Assembly: GCA_007922305.1 (NCBI GenBank)
Contig: ML677374.1
Location: 6,681,619 to 6,745,618 of the forward strand
Source: Dermatemys mawii
Taxonomy: Eukaryota > Chordata > Testudines > Dermatemydidae
DNA length: 64,000 nucleotides
Direction: 5' to 3'
Positions 1-12,450 of this stretch are shown here, in pieces. The notes under the pieces are model-generated. The model made no database searches and was not told where the DNA came from. It was given only the letters and a program-made list of their open reading frames with translations. The first letter of the stretch is position 1. Every line of letters begins with the position of its first letter. Both the position numbers and the translations under genes were made by a program.

Positions 1-3000
1 GGCTTCTGATTCTTCCATAAAATGACCTATTGAATACAGCAATACGTGTTTTGGCCTTCAGCTATGCACAATAGTTTTGACCTCTAGTTCGCTAGATGGT
101 TAAAAAGAAGACAGGCGACACACCAGAAGACAGCCAAACTAAGGAGAAACCATACACCATTCCAAGTCATGGAATTAGCAGTGCTGGAAATCTCAGCCTC
201 TTCTAGGCACAGAAAGTGAGTGAGAGAGAAATTTGACAAACACACAGATACAAGCAGGTTCATGAGAGATTTATATCAGGTGCCTTTGAAATGCAAACAC
301 ATCTAATGACTAAGGCTAAATTATGCTCTAGAAAAGTCAAAAGGTAAAAGACAGCAGAATGTAGCCCTAAAGAATGACTTTGGAGCTAAAGACATCTACA
401 TGAATGCATTAACCAAGGCTACACATAGGCAAAGTCACATGCATTGATTAGAGACCCCGCACGGACACAAAATTTGAATCTGCATCAAATCCACAAACAT
501 GGTCGGCAGATATTTGCCTCTGTAGATATAAAGAAGATATCTGCAGATTTGTGGGGTTCTAGATACAGGATTTGAATCCGCATTCATTTGCAATCCGCAA
601 ACGTGGTCTGGGGATATAAAGAGGATATCCAGACTTGCAGGGCTCTACATGTATACTCAACACTTGTACATACAACCAATATATCTAAGTATGTCCTTAG
701 TGGTGTGGATATATGTATACTTTTCAATATAAATGCTATATAGATATAGGATTTTACGTGCATACACATGACGAAAAATATCTTGAGTGACTCCAGGGAT
801 TGATAAACTGGTTGCTTAACACAGACCATCCTCTAATAAATAGAGAGCTGAGCTCTGCCGAGCTGGCCATACTTCAGAACAGTCTTTTAAAAACTACAGT
901 CTGGTGGGCTTATACTGGTTTCATTGCATAACATAGAAAACTCAGGATATTCCCCCTGCAACCTAACTTTCCCACAGTGAGATTGCAAAACTGTACTTGG
1001 ATCCCTTTATAAAGTGTGCTTATCAACACAATTCCTCACCATGTAGGCACCACAAAGATCTAGACCTAAACATGTAAAGCCCCCACCACCTCCTGGGAAC
1101 TGGACCAGAGGAACCTCTAAGTGGCTTGCTTCACATGACTACACCCACTGGCCATGGTCCATGGCGTAAGCACCCAGGGGACCCACAGGAGGGAGAGTCC
1201 TCACTAACCCTTGGTTCATCAAACCTGCCACCACCAGCACAGGAAACCAGAAATGCATTCCCAACTGCTCATCCTGTGGCTATAGCAGATGGGGGAGGGG
1301 AGTTGGAAAAGAAAACATCTTGGGAACCACCTCTGTTGACATCAGCTTATCCTCCAGTGAAAAGGGAGCTGTTGCTGGGTGAAGAGCAGTTTGGATCGGT
1401 AGTGGAAGAACAGATTGGCTGGGCGGTGGGTAGATAATTTGGAGAAATATAAATTAACTAACAACTCTGACATTTTACTTGTTGTGTGTCCATTATAGGT
1501 TGTACATCTTGTATGTGTAGCTTAAGCTTCTTAAGGCAGTGGCTGTCTCAATTTATGCTTAAGCGTCATCTAGCAAAAAGTGACACTAATCCTGACTGGG
1601 GCCTTTGGGTGCTGCTGGAATATAAATGTTAAACAATAAACTTCATAATCATTTATATCTAATGTTTGGAAATATTACTTCTACCGTCAACATGGAAGTT
1701 TTAATTATTTTCATGCAAGAACTAAATGATATAAATAATGAAGTTAACAAGATTACAAGAGGAAAGAAGTTCTAAGAAGGGAACTGCTGGGCCATCTGAA
1801 AAAGATAGGCTGATGGCAGTGGTAGCATCATCTTCGATAACTTGAGGCTAAATGGAATAGCAGTAGGAATAGCTAGTCCTCCCCAAGAAAGAAAGCCTAT
1901 AGAAACATGGGAATTGCAGAACTTGCTCCCTTCACTGTTCTCGAGCAAGCGATGTGCTCCCCCCTAATGCTGCTGCTGGTCATCCCAGAGAGAAATCAGG
2001 ACTACAGAATCAGACTTGGTGACAGACAAGGCAACTTGAAAATAGGATGAGAAGGAAAACAACCTCGGGCATTGGAGACAAGAATGATGATGGGAATTAA
2101 AAAAGCAAACAACAAGTGTGTGGGTTTATCACATCCACAAAGCCTTGCATATGCCCTACGAAACGCTGGGAGTCTCTGACAGAGAAGCATTTTCAGGAGC
2201 TTTTATTCATGTTACTGTGCCATCTCTGACTCACCTAGGAAGCAGCATTCAGAACAAAAATGCAGAACAAGCTGGACTGACGTCAACAAAAGGAGTGTGG
2301 CAAGGTCACAGGGCTTCGCTCTAGCTGTTCAAGTCATCATCTGCACACCCTGCCTGATGGCAGGATTCTGCCATATGTACTATGCCGATTACGTGGTCAC
2401 CGAATAAAGTGCCAAAAAGGCAAGCTTCTTGCCAAGTACAGCTGTGACCATGGCTTACCCCCCATCGTCCCCCAAGACAATGAGATGAGGCAGTCTTTTG
2501 GAACACAGTGTGCCAACACATTCTGAGGCTACCAGGATCACAGATAATGGCACAAATTGGAACCACAATGGTCATGTCTATTGGTAAAGATCAAGAGGAG
2601 AAAATTAAACTATTTGGGGTGTGTAATCAGGGATGAGGGATGAAGATGATGTCATAAAGCAGAGATCCAGGGAAACAGCATCTGAACAACACTGAAGAGG
2701 GATATGGAGGAACAAAGAACACTGCCACAAGGAAGCATCTGTCTGCAATCACTTAAGGTGACCAGAACAATTATGCTCTCAGTGTGTGTGAAGGTGAAGT
2801 CGGTCCCTATAGCTGCTTTTCTTTGTTTTCTTAGGGCGGGGGAGTTAAATGGAAACAAATCGGCATTGTGCCTATATCATACTGAAAACGTCCAGACAGG
2901 AGCATGGAAAACAGAGAGCATCATATTAAAAAGGCAACGCAAGCCTATTGCTCTCACTCATTAAAGTGGATCCTCCAAGTCAACTATTGCACCGCTGACC

Positions 3001-6000
3001 ATCTGCAACAAGAGCAACGTCCCCATTTAATCCACAAGTTTCACACAAAAAGGGAGCGTGATGGGAGGGACAAACTCTACACTGGAACATGGCAGGAAAG
3101 GGTTAATGCCTGACCTGGACACAGGCTGAAGCCAGCTCTATCTTGCAACACCTACCAGAAATGTCATGTCCGAAAGGGAGGACCTTAGAGAATAAAAAGT
3201 GCGCAAGTGGATTTCAGAGCTGGGCTCCCCTGTTGCAGAGGTCTTAGGTTTGAGGCAGAAAGGCTTTAGGGGGTGGGCTGAGTAGCACTGAGCTAAGGAT
3301 CCTGGGAGACACCAAGCATGAAGTGAAGGACTGAACCGGACATGGCGTTGCCGTTTGTTAAAGTCAAACCCTGGGATGTGGCAGGCTTTGACCCTACCAT
3401 GGACCCCATTTTGGAGCTGGTGGGAAAATCACTTGCCCATAGAAGGAGGGGAAAAAAATTAAAAATCTGTTTGGATCCCCGAAATATCAGGGAGAAAATA
3501 AACCCTCCAGCTCCTTCCCAGTCACACGGCATGAAGGGAAGAGCATGACCAGAGGAGCAGAATGCCTCCAAAAGCTGACTGCAGTGGACAATGTCCAGCT
3601 TCCCTGAAATATCCCGACTTCAGACAACATGGGGAAGGCTGGACATTTGGGGGAGGGCAGTATTGTTACTTGAGAAAGGACTTCTCCTACTTTGGACAGA
3701 GCCAAAATTCCCTTCCCGCATAAGCATTTGCTTGCAATACCTCACTGAGGAAGGTAGTTATCCCTTTCAGGTCAGATTACTGCAATGCACTCTATTTGGA
3801 GACCATTCACCAACTTCATATAGTGCAGAATATAATGGGCTGATTATGTTGTACTTCTATGGCACCCAGTGGAAGCCAGACAAGAAGGTTTTGATCTATA
3901 AAGCCTGTTATGGTCTGGGGTATGAAAAAGTTTCTCTCTCCATGCTTTACCCTGGCAATGAACATCAGCACAGATTCTGAAGAAGACAGATCTGTAGAGA
4001 GGGCTCTCAGGAAATCGAAGCAAATAATTCCCAAATCACTAGCATTCTCTTCTGCTCACGAGCTAATTATGAGCAGATCAGATTTTAAAAATAAGTTAAG
4101 GCGTGGTTGTGAGCAGTTCACAGCTACCACTCTGTAGCAAAATATATAAAATCTGAGCTGGCTTACTTAGCTATGATTAGTCAAATGGGGAAGTGACATG
4201 GGAGAGTTTCTTTTCTGATGGGATGAGGGCACAAGCAGTACTGGGGTGAATACTTCAGTGTGAGAATTTAAAATTCATTTTACAAATTTTTTGAAAAGTT
4301 CTTTGCATGAATATTTGTCCCAGTGAAATATAAGCCCTTGGAGGTTCACAGGAAGCAGATACAAAAGAGACAAGCACAGCTGGAGAAAATTCTTGTAAAC
4401 CATTTGACCAGGCATTCATGGAAAGATTGTTGCAGCACTGAGCCAGTTCTAACTCTTGGTGGAGGACTCCGTCTTTGGAACTGCTTCCCCTCTCAGTTTG
4501 GCAGAACCCAAATTTGCAGAGCTTCAAGCCACGCTTCAAATACCTGATTACTGGGGACGATTTTCAAGAGTGCCTTTGATTTGGCCGGAGAATTGTTTTG
4601 GTGGATTAAGACAACACAGACTGGCTGATATGTTGCATGTTTATCCTTTCCAGTGTAAAGCTTTGGACTTACAATAGGCACATCTTACAAAATGAAAAAC
4701 AAATACGAGAGATATGGAAGACGGACACGGAGGTAGATACATGACGTGCCTAAGAGCCTCTCAGCAAGTCATTGTCATAGCCAGTTCAGAACTTGGGTTC
4801 TCCAGGTCTGCTAGCCTGATGCTCAAAGCACTTAAAGGTGCTTCTTTGGTTAGCTGAAACCAACTTATTTCGTGTCTTTTCAGTCTCCTGATTTCCTGTT
4901 ATCTGGAATTCTTTGTCCTCCTGGCCTTTTGATGATTGCACAACTCTGTACACAGCAAACAGTGTCATTAAGCACTGCAGGACAAATTCATTGCTAACAC
5001 ACAAGTGCAACTCTACTGGAGTCAATGGAATTGCACCTTCTTGTGCCCGCAGTCAATTAGCCCCCATATCAGCATGTAAATTGGGCTTGGATGGCAAGGT
5101 ACTCTGATTCAGTCCCCAGCGAGGAGATATTGAAGGACAGGAAATAGAACTAAGCTTCTGGATATAGCTACCTGAAACTCAGTGTGACGGGGAGAGGAGA
5201 TTTCTGAACAAAGCAGCTCTCCTTTGGGTAGGTGGGTGTTCTCATTCTCCGGCTGACCTTGTATAATTGAGTTGGCACACAGTACTAGGACAGTGGTCAG
5301 CACAGGGAGGCCAAACAACCCCCAAGCTACAAACAGAAGTATCTGTGAGCACTGGCAAACAGCAGGAAGAAAATGAAGACAGAACAGTGGGACAGAGTTT
5401 TATAAAACCAGCACCAAAAATAGCATGCAATTATTTACAAAATATTCCAGAGATGAAGGAAACAGATGAGACCAAATGCATGGCCCATTTGTATCATAAG
5501 TGCTTTGCGCTGCTTGTTGAGGACACTCATTCATTTCAGAGCAAACCAGATTCTGAAAATCACTTCATAAAACGTACCGATGGATTCTCAGTGAATTGAG
5601 ACTGTCCCCACTGTCCAACCCCAACAAAAAGAAAAAAGAAAAAAAATAAGGGAAAAGGCATTTGGAGACAAAGAAGGAAAACTGCACTCTTCTGAGGCAG
5701 CTGGTCCCATTCTGCCAACTTAGTACAGATCAACAGTGGCATCCAGTGGCCAAAAAGACTCATTACAACCTTTGTTCTAATGCTCTCTCAATTTCTTTGG
5801 GTGAAATAATTCAGTGTAAACTGGTTTCGGAATGTTCTCCCCAGGTCTCTAGTTAGGGATCCCTAGTGTAAGCCAAGAACAACCTTGATAATCTGAGAAT
5901 TCTGTGGGATGCTGTGGAAAGATCAGATAGTCAAGGTACTTTTCAATGGAATGAGTAGATATTGGCAGAGGTGACCCTTGTTTTAGAGGACGGGAGTGAG

Positions 6001-6180
6001 TGGTAGATAACTGAGGCATTTGAAAATGGGCCAATACTGAGTTTCATCTTGATTAACGTGTCCATCTTTCTTAAGACTAACTGATACATCTCTCTCCACT
6101 CTTGCTCACTGAATTCTGTTCCATGTTTTCCCCTGATGACATGTGACACAACCCTTCTTAAACCCGACTCCAGGCCTGAC
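1..6180 (-). other. ACACA: ACACA intron after coding exon 27, runs off the window
   Basis: No sequence resembling later ACACA exons is visible on the minus strand. Apart from the LINE remnant at 3.73-4.60 kb, it looks like ordinary intron. An imperfect local repeat at 465-640 repeats phrases such as 'gatataaagaagatatc' and 'gatataaagaggatatcc'. Open frames such as 1126-1437 on the plus strand have no recognisable domain. Confidence 0.75.
3735..4600 (+). repeat. Old LINE remnant, L2/Jockey-like RT C-terminal part
   Basis: In one frame bases about 3772-3830 read SDYCNALYLETIHQLHIVQN, which follows the SDYCNxLxxGLPxxxLxxLQxVQN motif of L2/CR1/Jockey-group reverse transcriptases. Further on a second frame reads KVLIYKACYGLG, the 'KVLxLTYKALxGLGP' motif, and near 4480-4540 LWNCFPSQF and SFKPRFKYL match the C-terminal LWNxLPxxxR...SFKxxLKTxL. 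Several frame changes and stops show it is a dead fragment. The clade is uncertain. Confidence 0.55.
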
Positions 6181-6299
6181 CTGTTTGGATGCGAGGTGGG
6201 TAACATGAACTGGAATTCCACAACACAAGTGTTGTCCTTCAGCTGGCGATGCTGGACACTGTTCAACTCATAGGCAATGTACGCCCTTCGAACGTACAC
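6181..6299 (-). CDS. ACACA: ACACA coding exon 27 (residues 1152-1191), last in window
   Basis: Acceptor TTTTTAACCAG, donor AAACAG/GTCAGG; 119 bases, 39 codons plus two bases. It encodes [39 protein letters not shown] and part of an Arg. The frame stays open for a further 80 codons past the donor, but those codons do not match the human continuation (GNIPTLNRMS), so I read them as intron. The next exon is not in the window. Confidence 0.95.
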
Positions 6300-7136
6300 C
6301 TGGTTAAAAAGAAATTCTTAGTCAGTTCAACTGGGCTGGGGAAAGAAAAGTGATACAATGGAGGAGCTTAAAAAAAATGCCTCCAAAATACCATTACCTG
6401 GAAACTGCTAGGACAGATAAATGATCCTGTCTCAGATAGGCTATATCCTTCAGAAGAAGGCCAAAACACACAATATACATAAATTTGAATTATTATTCTG
6501 GGGGTGGGGATTTCTTCCTGACCTCAACCAGTGAGTAGTTTCTGCTCTGAAGCATAAGGATTGAAATAAGTGATATGTTATGAAAGCGAGAGTGAGCGTC
6601 CCCAAATGCAGCAGAGGAGACTACAGTTAGGCAAAAGGCAGCAGTTCAGAAAACTCACTGTGATACAAACACCACACAGGGTTTTCTGGAGTGCTAGCTA
6701 ACATCACTCAGAGTGCAGACCATTTTATAAGGCACTAGATTCACCCTCTGCCCCTGCAAGGAGGCATTTCATCTTTAAACAAAGGAGACAGGCTGGATCT
6801 GAGATTCTGATCTAGCCCATTATAAGGTTAAATGGAAGACACCAAGTGTGGATCTAAACTTCCTCAAAATGTAGAAATATTTGTTTCTCTCAGTGCTAAG
6901 CAAAAAGCTCACCTAACCATTAGTTTCACTGAGCAAGGGAATGAGGCCAGGGCATCAAGGTTATACCACAGTGCCTTTTATTTCCGGAGTGTCAGAGGGA
7001 TCCTTCACTCTCAACTGTCCATATACTAGAGATGGTCTCAGAGGGACCTCAAGACAAAATCTCGACAGACAGACAGATTGGGGGAAAACAAAGGAAGAAA
7101 AAGAGAAAGTTTGTTTTCAAGTGAGCACAAACATAC

Positions 7137-7226
7137 CTCCAGAGCTGCCATTCGCACCACCTGGTTACTATGGTAGAAAAAATTTGGTAGCACATCAAAG
7201 ATGGACGTTTCGGACAGAATCAGTTT
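7137..7226 (-). CDS. ACACA: ACACA coding exon 26 (residues 1122-1151)
   Basis: Acceptor CTCTTTCAG, donor CTGGAG/GTATGT; 90 bases, 30 codons. It encodes [20 protein letters not shown] then [10 protein letters not shown]. Appears unchanged from human. Confidence 0.96.
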
Positions 7227-7429
7227 CTGAAAGAGATCACGTACAAAAGGGTTTTACAAGAGAATAACTTGCTATTGGAGAGGAGCCAAAAGTTTCCATC
7301 GAAATAAAATTCTGATAGAAACTTATTTGTGCAAAAAAATAAAAAATAAAAAATAAAATAAAATTCCGTTTTCTAACAAGTGCTACTTTCTACAGCTTTT
7401 CTTTCATTACTTTCATTGTGGCTGCACTT

Positions 7430-7515
7430 AGAGGTCTCAATTAGATATCAGGGCCCCGGGGCACTTTACAGACATATTAACAAAATGACAATCCCTGGGC
7501 CTTAAAGAGTTTACA
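7430..7515 (-). repeat. Conserved SINE/LINE 3'-tail fragment
   Basis: Contains the recurring phrase 'agggcccc.gggcactttacagacat...ccctgggccttaaagagtttacagtctaa'. The same tail is seen at about 40410-40635 (opposite strand), 53280-53420 and 60045-60150. Typical of an old, abundant sauropsid interspersed repeat; I cannot name the family. Confidence 0.45.
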
Positions 7516-7997
7516 GTCTAAATTCTAAGCCCACCTCCTGCAGGGGAAGCCACCGCACAGTTCCTGAATTGCCTCAAGTCCCAGTCTGTACACCACACCG
7601 CAATTAACCCTTTCGCAGTTATACGGCAAAAAGGACAGGGCCTGAGCCAACACCTCACGTGAGTATTTGGCTACAAAACTAAACTAGTACTATGACTAGA
7701 GGACAGCCTGGCTACTCTAAAATCAGAGACATCTTTTGGAGAAGATTAACAAGCATCCCAAAATCCACACAAGCCAGTACTAGGAAAACACATTCTGTCC
7801 AGCACTTAGTATTAAACAGGGTCACTGCTAGAGTCGTACGAGGCCTGACATACTCTGACTGCGATCTCCTCTGGATGAGATCTTCCATACAGAATTTGAG
7901 CCATACATTTTTGTCAGGCAAGGTTTTGTGCACAACTGGTACCACTGAACTTAGTGAGAGGAAAGCGAGGAACCAGGAAAAAGAACCCTGTTGATAC

Positions 7998-8111
7998 CTG
8001 TAAGTTCTCAATGCAGAACTGGTGTCCGTACATGTCAATGGCTGAGAGGAAGATGGACTCCACCTGGTTGTGACGCAGCTCATATGACGGCAAGTGAGAA
8101 GCGATGAGAAC
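7998..8111 (-). CDS. ACACA: ACACA coding exon 25 (residues 1084-1121)
   Basis: Acceptor CTTACCAG, donor TTACAG/GTATCA; 114 bases, 38 codons. It encodes [20 protein letters not shown] then [18 protein letters not shown]. Appears unchanged from human. Confidence 0.96.
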
Positions 8112-9389
8112 CTGGTAAGACAGGAGGATGCAAAGGATAAGGGCCAGAGAGGACTGTTATGTGGTCCTTTATTAGAAGGATGCACTGCAAGAGTTGCAAG
8201 TCTACCCTAGCAGTAGCCCCCATACTCCCTACGAGAAGAGAATGTTAACTACATGTAAGAACTCAAGGCTCTCTAGCACAAGAGTGATGCTGCAAAACGT
8301 AGTTTCATTTGTATATCTCTGTGAATTGCATTACTGGGTCTTCCCCAGAGAGAATGGGAACAGCTTCAATCAAGTTTCATCAGTGCATGTGATTTAGCAC
8401 TGCAAAGCAGCTAGTCCTGGGGACTGCCCGACCGGCTGTTAATTGGAAAGCAGAGCTGGCAGGTAGCAGCCATGGGGAGGCCTGCAATGGAGCCAGCCTT
8501 TCACAGTTCCAGAGCAAACCAAGCATGAGCCACCCGTGCCAAGTACTAAATATCCAACACACAGATGATGATAGGAAGGGGCAGCAGCCCGCAAGGGAAA
8601 ACAAAACAACAGAGCAGCATAAAGATACACCCAAGGGCTGCACATCATCCCCTAGCATATCACTGAGAGGTTCAATGATGCTGACTGGTTCAAGGACATG
8701 GATACAAATCTGGAGAAAACAAGGTCACTGAACGGCTTCAAACACCCCCATTCATTTTCAGCGCTCGTGCACTGAAATAAAAGGAGAGACCCCAAACTGT
8801 CAGCTTCCCTGCTGAAGACTTTTAGAATGGAAATTGGGACTGCAGGGCGAGAGAAGCTAACCAGACTTCCAAGGTTAGCATTATACCCTCCCACTCCCTT
8901 CTATCAACAGACTAACCACGAGCTAGGGAGCTCAGCAAAATATCCAGGTGTACATATGAGATTCAAATGATCAACTACATTGGAATCTTCGAAAGGATAC
9001 TATCAAGGTTTTCCTCATTATTTTAAATCATTATTTATAACCACCTTTTGGGAACGGGAAAGAGCTATCCACATTTCAATCTCTGTTCTAGGCATATCCA
9101 CTGGTTTGCTATTGTAAAATTAGGGAGGAATCTCAGATTGCATATCCTGGTTATACATCCTAAGCAGCATACCGTGGCTTGTTATTGTAGGGTTGCTCAT
9201 GAGTACTGGAGGGTTTTTGTTTGTTGGTTGGTTTAAGGATTAAAAAACCAACACTGACCCATCAAAAATCTTAGACTTTGCAAAACAGACAATTAAAAAA
9301 CAAAGCAAGTCCAGTTTTGATCTTGTTAACCTTGACACGGTCCCCTTTCAGCAATGATCAGCACAGAATGCTGAATTTGCTGCACATAC

Positions 9390-9503
9390 CTGGCGCGCTC
9401 GCAAGGCCACTTTTGCATTGGTGGTCTTGCTGAGCTGGGTCAGCTCAGTTAGAATATTAATTAATTCATCTGTCAAGGTGGGGTCTCGGCCACATAGCTG
9501 ATC
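9390..9503 (-). CDS. ACACA: ACACA coding exon 24 (residues 1046-1083)
   Basis: The acceptor lies behind an A-rich tract on the plus strand (a T-rich polypyrimidine tract in the gene sense); donor GCCAG/GTATGT; 114 bases, 38 codons. It encodes [38 protein letters not shown] of the central helical region. Confidence 0.95.
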
Positions 9504-12164
9504 CTAAAAAAAAAAAAAAAGAAAAATGACATTGGCCGTGTTGAAAATGAAGACGACCTCCCAAGTACCTTAGAAATATAGCAACATTCTTGGATGCATT
9601 GTTGAAGATGTGAACATTCCCGGTGTTTTCATAATGTTACATGCCAAAGGAAAGTACATGAGTTGGAGAGGAAATGGGAGAGGGGAAGGAGGAGGTAGTC
9701 AGAATCACTCATTTGACTGTTCGTACGCAACGTCTGTTGGGGCATCCAAGCTCATGGCAAAATAGGGCATTAAACTGCCAATAAAATACAGCACAAGCAT
9801 CTCCCAACACCCAGCCTGAGCTCTGGACCAAAAAAGTCCCCGCCCCAGCAACAATCCAGAGTTCAAAAAAACATTTGACCAGAATGAAACACCTTGCAAT
9901 GGGCAATGAAGATTAGTAAACTTGGCTCCAAGAAAATGATCAGAAGGAAAGAGTTTAGCAGCTGGGGACCCTCTGCAGAAAACACTCTAGACATATCTTG
10001 CAGCACAATTCGTGCCTTTGGTCACACTGCCCTCTATGACCGGAACAGCTGCTTCTCTTCCAATACAACTACTGACTTCCCTCTTCTCAAACTCATTTCT
10101 GTCAACCCCATTCTCCAGCACTAATCACCATCTAGCGATATTCCTCCTTGTCCCCAGCGCTAAATATATTAAAAACAATACAACCTTAAGAAAAATCACA
10201 AAACTGTAACAAAATCAATGACCTGATGGTTTCCCAGAAGTAAGTTTCTTTCCACTTCTTTCCTGGCCCCTTCATTCTGTTGTTTTCTCCTCCATAGATC
10301 TAATATAGGCCCTGATCTTGCAATGAGCTCTTTGTACACCTCTATCCCCACTTAAGAATTGGAACTACATATTGTGAACTCTTGGGACAGAGACCTCCCC
10401 TTTTACTTGTCTAAAAAGGCCACCATACACCAGTGTCATTATAGATGTTCAAATACACACCAAAAATTGGACTACCAGCCATAACAACTAGAGAGTGTCA
10501 GCAAAAACATTTAGAAAAGCATGTGTTTTCCAAACAGAATCCTTGAAAAGAAACTGCTAGGCTAATTCTAGACCCAAAATATAGGGTAGGAAAATAAAAG
10601 TGTCTTCATAGAATTCATGACTAGTAAAAACTATTCCACAATAACTCATTGGAATTTTAAGAACAGTTTGCTTTTAACATTCCCCAAACACTGCAACATC
10701 TTGCTAAGCAAAAGTGATTACAAGCAAAAGTGAAATTGACTAGTTCATTTCCACTGTCTAAACTGAGTGAATAGCAACAAGGAAACTAACCAGCATGAGT
10801 GGTGAAGTGCAGTTGCAGTTTCAAAATTCTGAAATAACTGAAAAAATGGTCACAGAAGTACAGAAATTTGTTTTCTCTGTACGTATAGGCGGTGCAATTC
10901 CATAAACACATCGAGAGATAGTTCTTCGCCTCATGAGCAATCACATGGCTTTCAACTACTCACAGTGATTTGCACGACAAGGATCCTAAGTTTGTGACCT
11001 GAGAACGTCTCTAATATGTTTCTTTTGTACAACACTCCCATACTATTCACATCTAAAATGAATCATAGCAGGCAAATGAGAGATGAAATGGGGATATGGG
11101 ACAGCAAGTAGCAGATGGTGCCTTAAAGTTTTAAGAGAATTTAAGCACTTGCAGACCAGAGGGCCCTTTTAAGAGTCAAGAAATACAAAGGGAAAGGGGC
11201 AAAATATCTACATTGTAGGTTACATTTGATAAGCCTACTGGCAGGAATAAAATAAAAATAAACCAATAATTTAAACCTCAGAGACTTGCTAATAATAGTT
11301 TATACCAACTCCCACCTCCAAGCCTAGTGAGTTTTAAAATTGTTCTTGATCCCCTTCTCTAACACTTTACATCTCCTGCACCAGCTTTATGCCATTTCTA
11401 GAAACCTACAACAATGGAACAGTTCAAAGTCAAATAATTTTCAGTTAGCTTAGCTACCAGCTTGTAAACTATTGTCTCCCACTAACAGGGCTTAACAATG
11501 AAAACCATAGAGATGACGGTGAACCCCTTCAAGTTACTTTTGTATCTACAGACAGAGAATGTTTTAAGCGTGGTTTACATGGTGTTTAAAAGAGTAGATA
11601 AGTTCTGTAGTATTCTGCCAGATCTACTCCTACAAAAGCTGGCTGCTGACGAGATTTAAGAGTTGTCATATGCGATGCTTCTGGAGCTTTGTAGCAGCGG
11701 TAGATACAGAACTTGGACCCTCCTTGGACCTCTACCACTTGAGCAAAAAAGAAAATTTCTCTTAGAAGTACAGGGCATATGACACGCAGATAAAATGTTC
11801 TGGTTCCATCCAGCAGAAGGCAATGGTACACATGCAAGAGCTAGCTTATATCATTTCAATTCACACTGCATTTCAAAGAATGAATGAATTTTCATTCTGC
11901 CCTGAACAACTACCACTTAAGAGATGGTTGCACAAAACAATCACTAAAATAATCCTCAGATTCCTTGTTAATAATGGATTCTCAGAATACATCAAGAACA
12001 GCAACTTAGCATCAGTGTGTCCTGACATGACGTTTACCTGTGGAGGACAAACTTAACAACCCCAGATAAAGAGCTTGGCAACCTTTCAAATCCCATTACT
12101 TTCACCAACACGTGTATTAAGAAGTCCCTATGGCCTGGAAGAATAATACAAATTACAGATGAGA

Positions 12165-12450
12165 AGGAAGGATGATCTTGTGGTTAAGGCACTGGTCTGT
12201 GCTGCAAAAAAATCACAGTTCAATTCCCAGCTCTGACAGATAGGGTGACCAGACAGCAAGTGTGAAAAATTGGGACGGGTGGGGGAATAAGAGGAGCCTA
12301 CATAAGAAAAACCCCCAAATATTGGGACTGACCCTACAAAAGCAGCCCATCTGGTCACCTTCGACACAGACATTCCTGTGACCTTTGACAAGTCACTTAA
12401 TCTTACTAGGCTTCAGTTCCCCACTTTACATTATATTTCCTTATCCCCAC
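12165..12450 (+). repeat. MIR-type SINE, interrupted by a MITE
   Basis: The left part has a tRNA-like head ('cttgtggttaaggcactggtc', then B-box-like 'gttcaattcccagctctg'). The right part, after 12362, continues with the MIR body 'cctgtgacctttgacaagtcacttaa' and 'cttcagttcccca'. The two parts join into one MIR-like consensus when 12241-12362 is removed. Confidence 0.65.
12241..12362 (+). mobile_element. TA-flanked MITE, copy 1 (about 120 bp)
   Basis: It has inverted ends TAGGGTGACCAGA and TCTGGTCACC, and an interior with 'aagtgtgaaaaattgggacg' and 'aggagcctacataagaaaaa'. A second copy at 46545-46675 has the same ends and interior in the same orientation. TA at the outer edges suggests a Tc1/mariner-type non-autonomous element; that assignment is inference. 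Confidence 0.75.

Noticed and set aside
1126..1437. Plus-strand open frame of 103 codons
   Set aside because: It begins at a TTG, is proline- and glycine-rich and has no recognisable domain or neighbouring exon.
5943..6180. Continuation of the open frame past ACACA coding exon 27
   Set aside because: The sequence after AAACAG/GTCAGG does not match the family continuation and a good donor is present, so it is intron.
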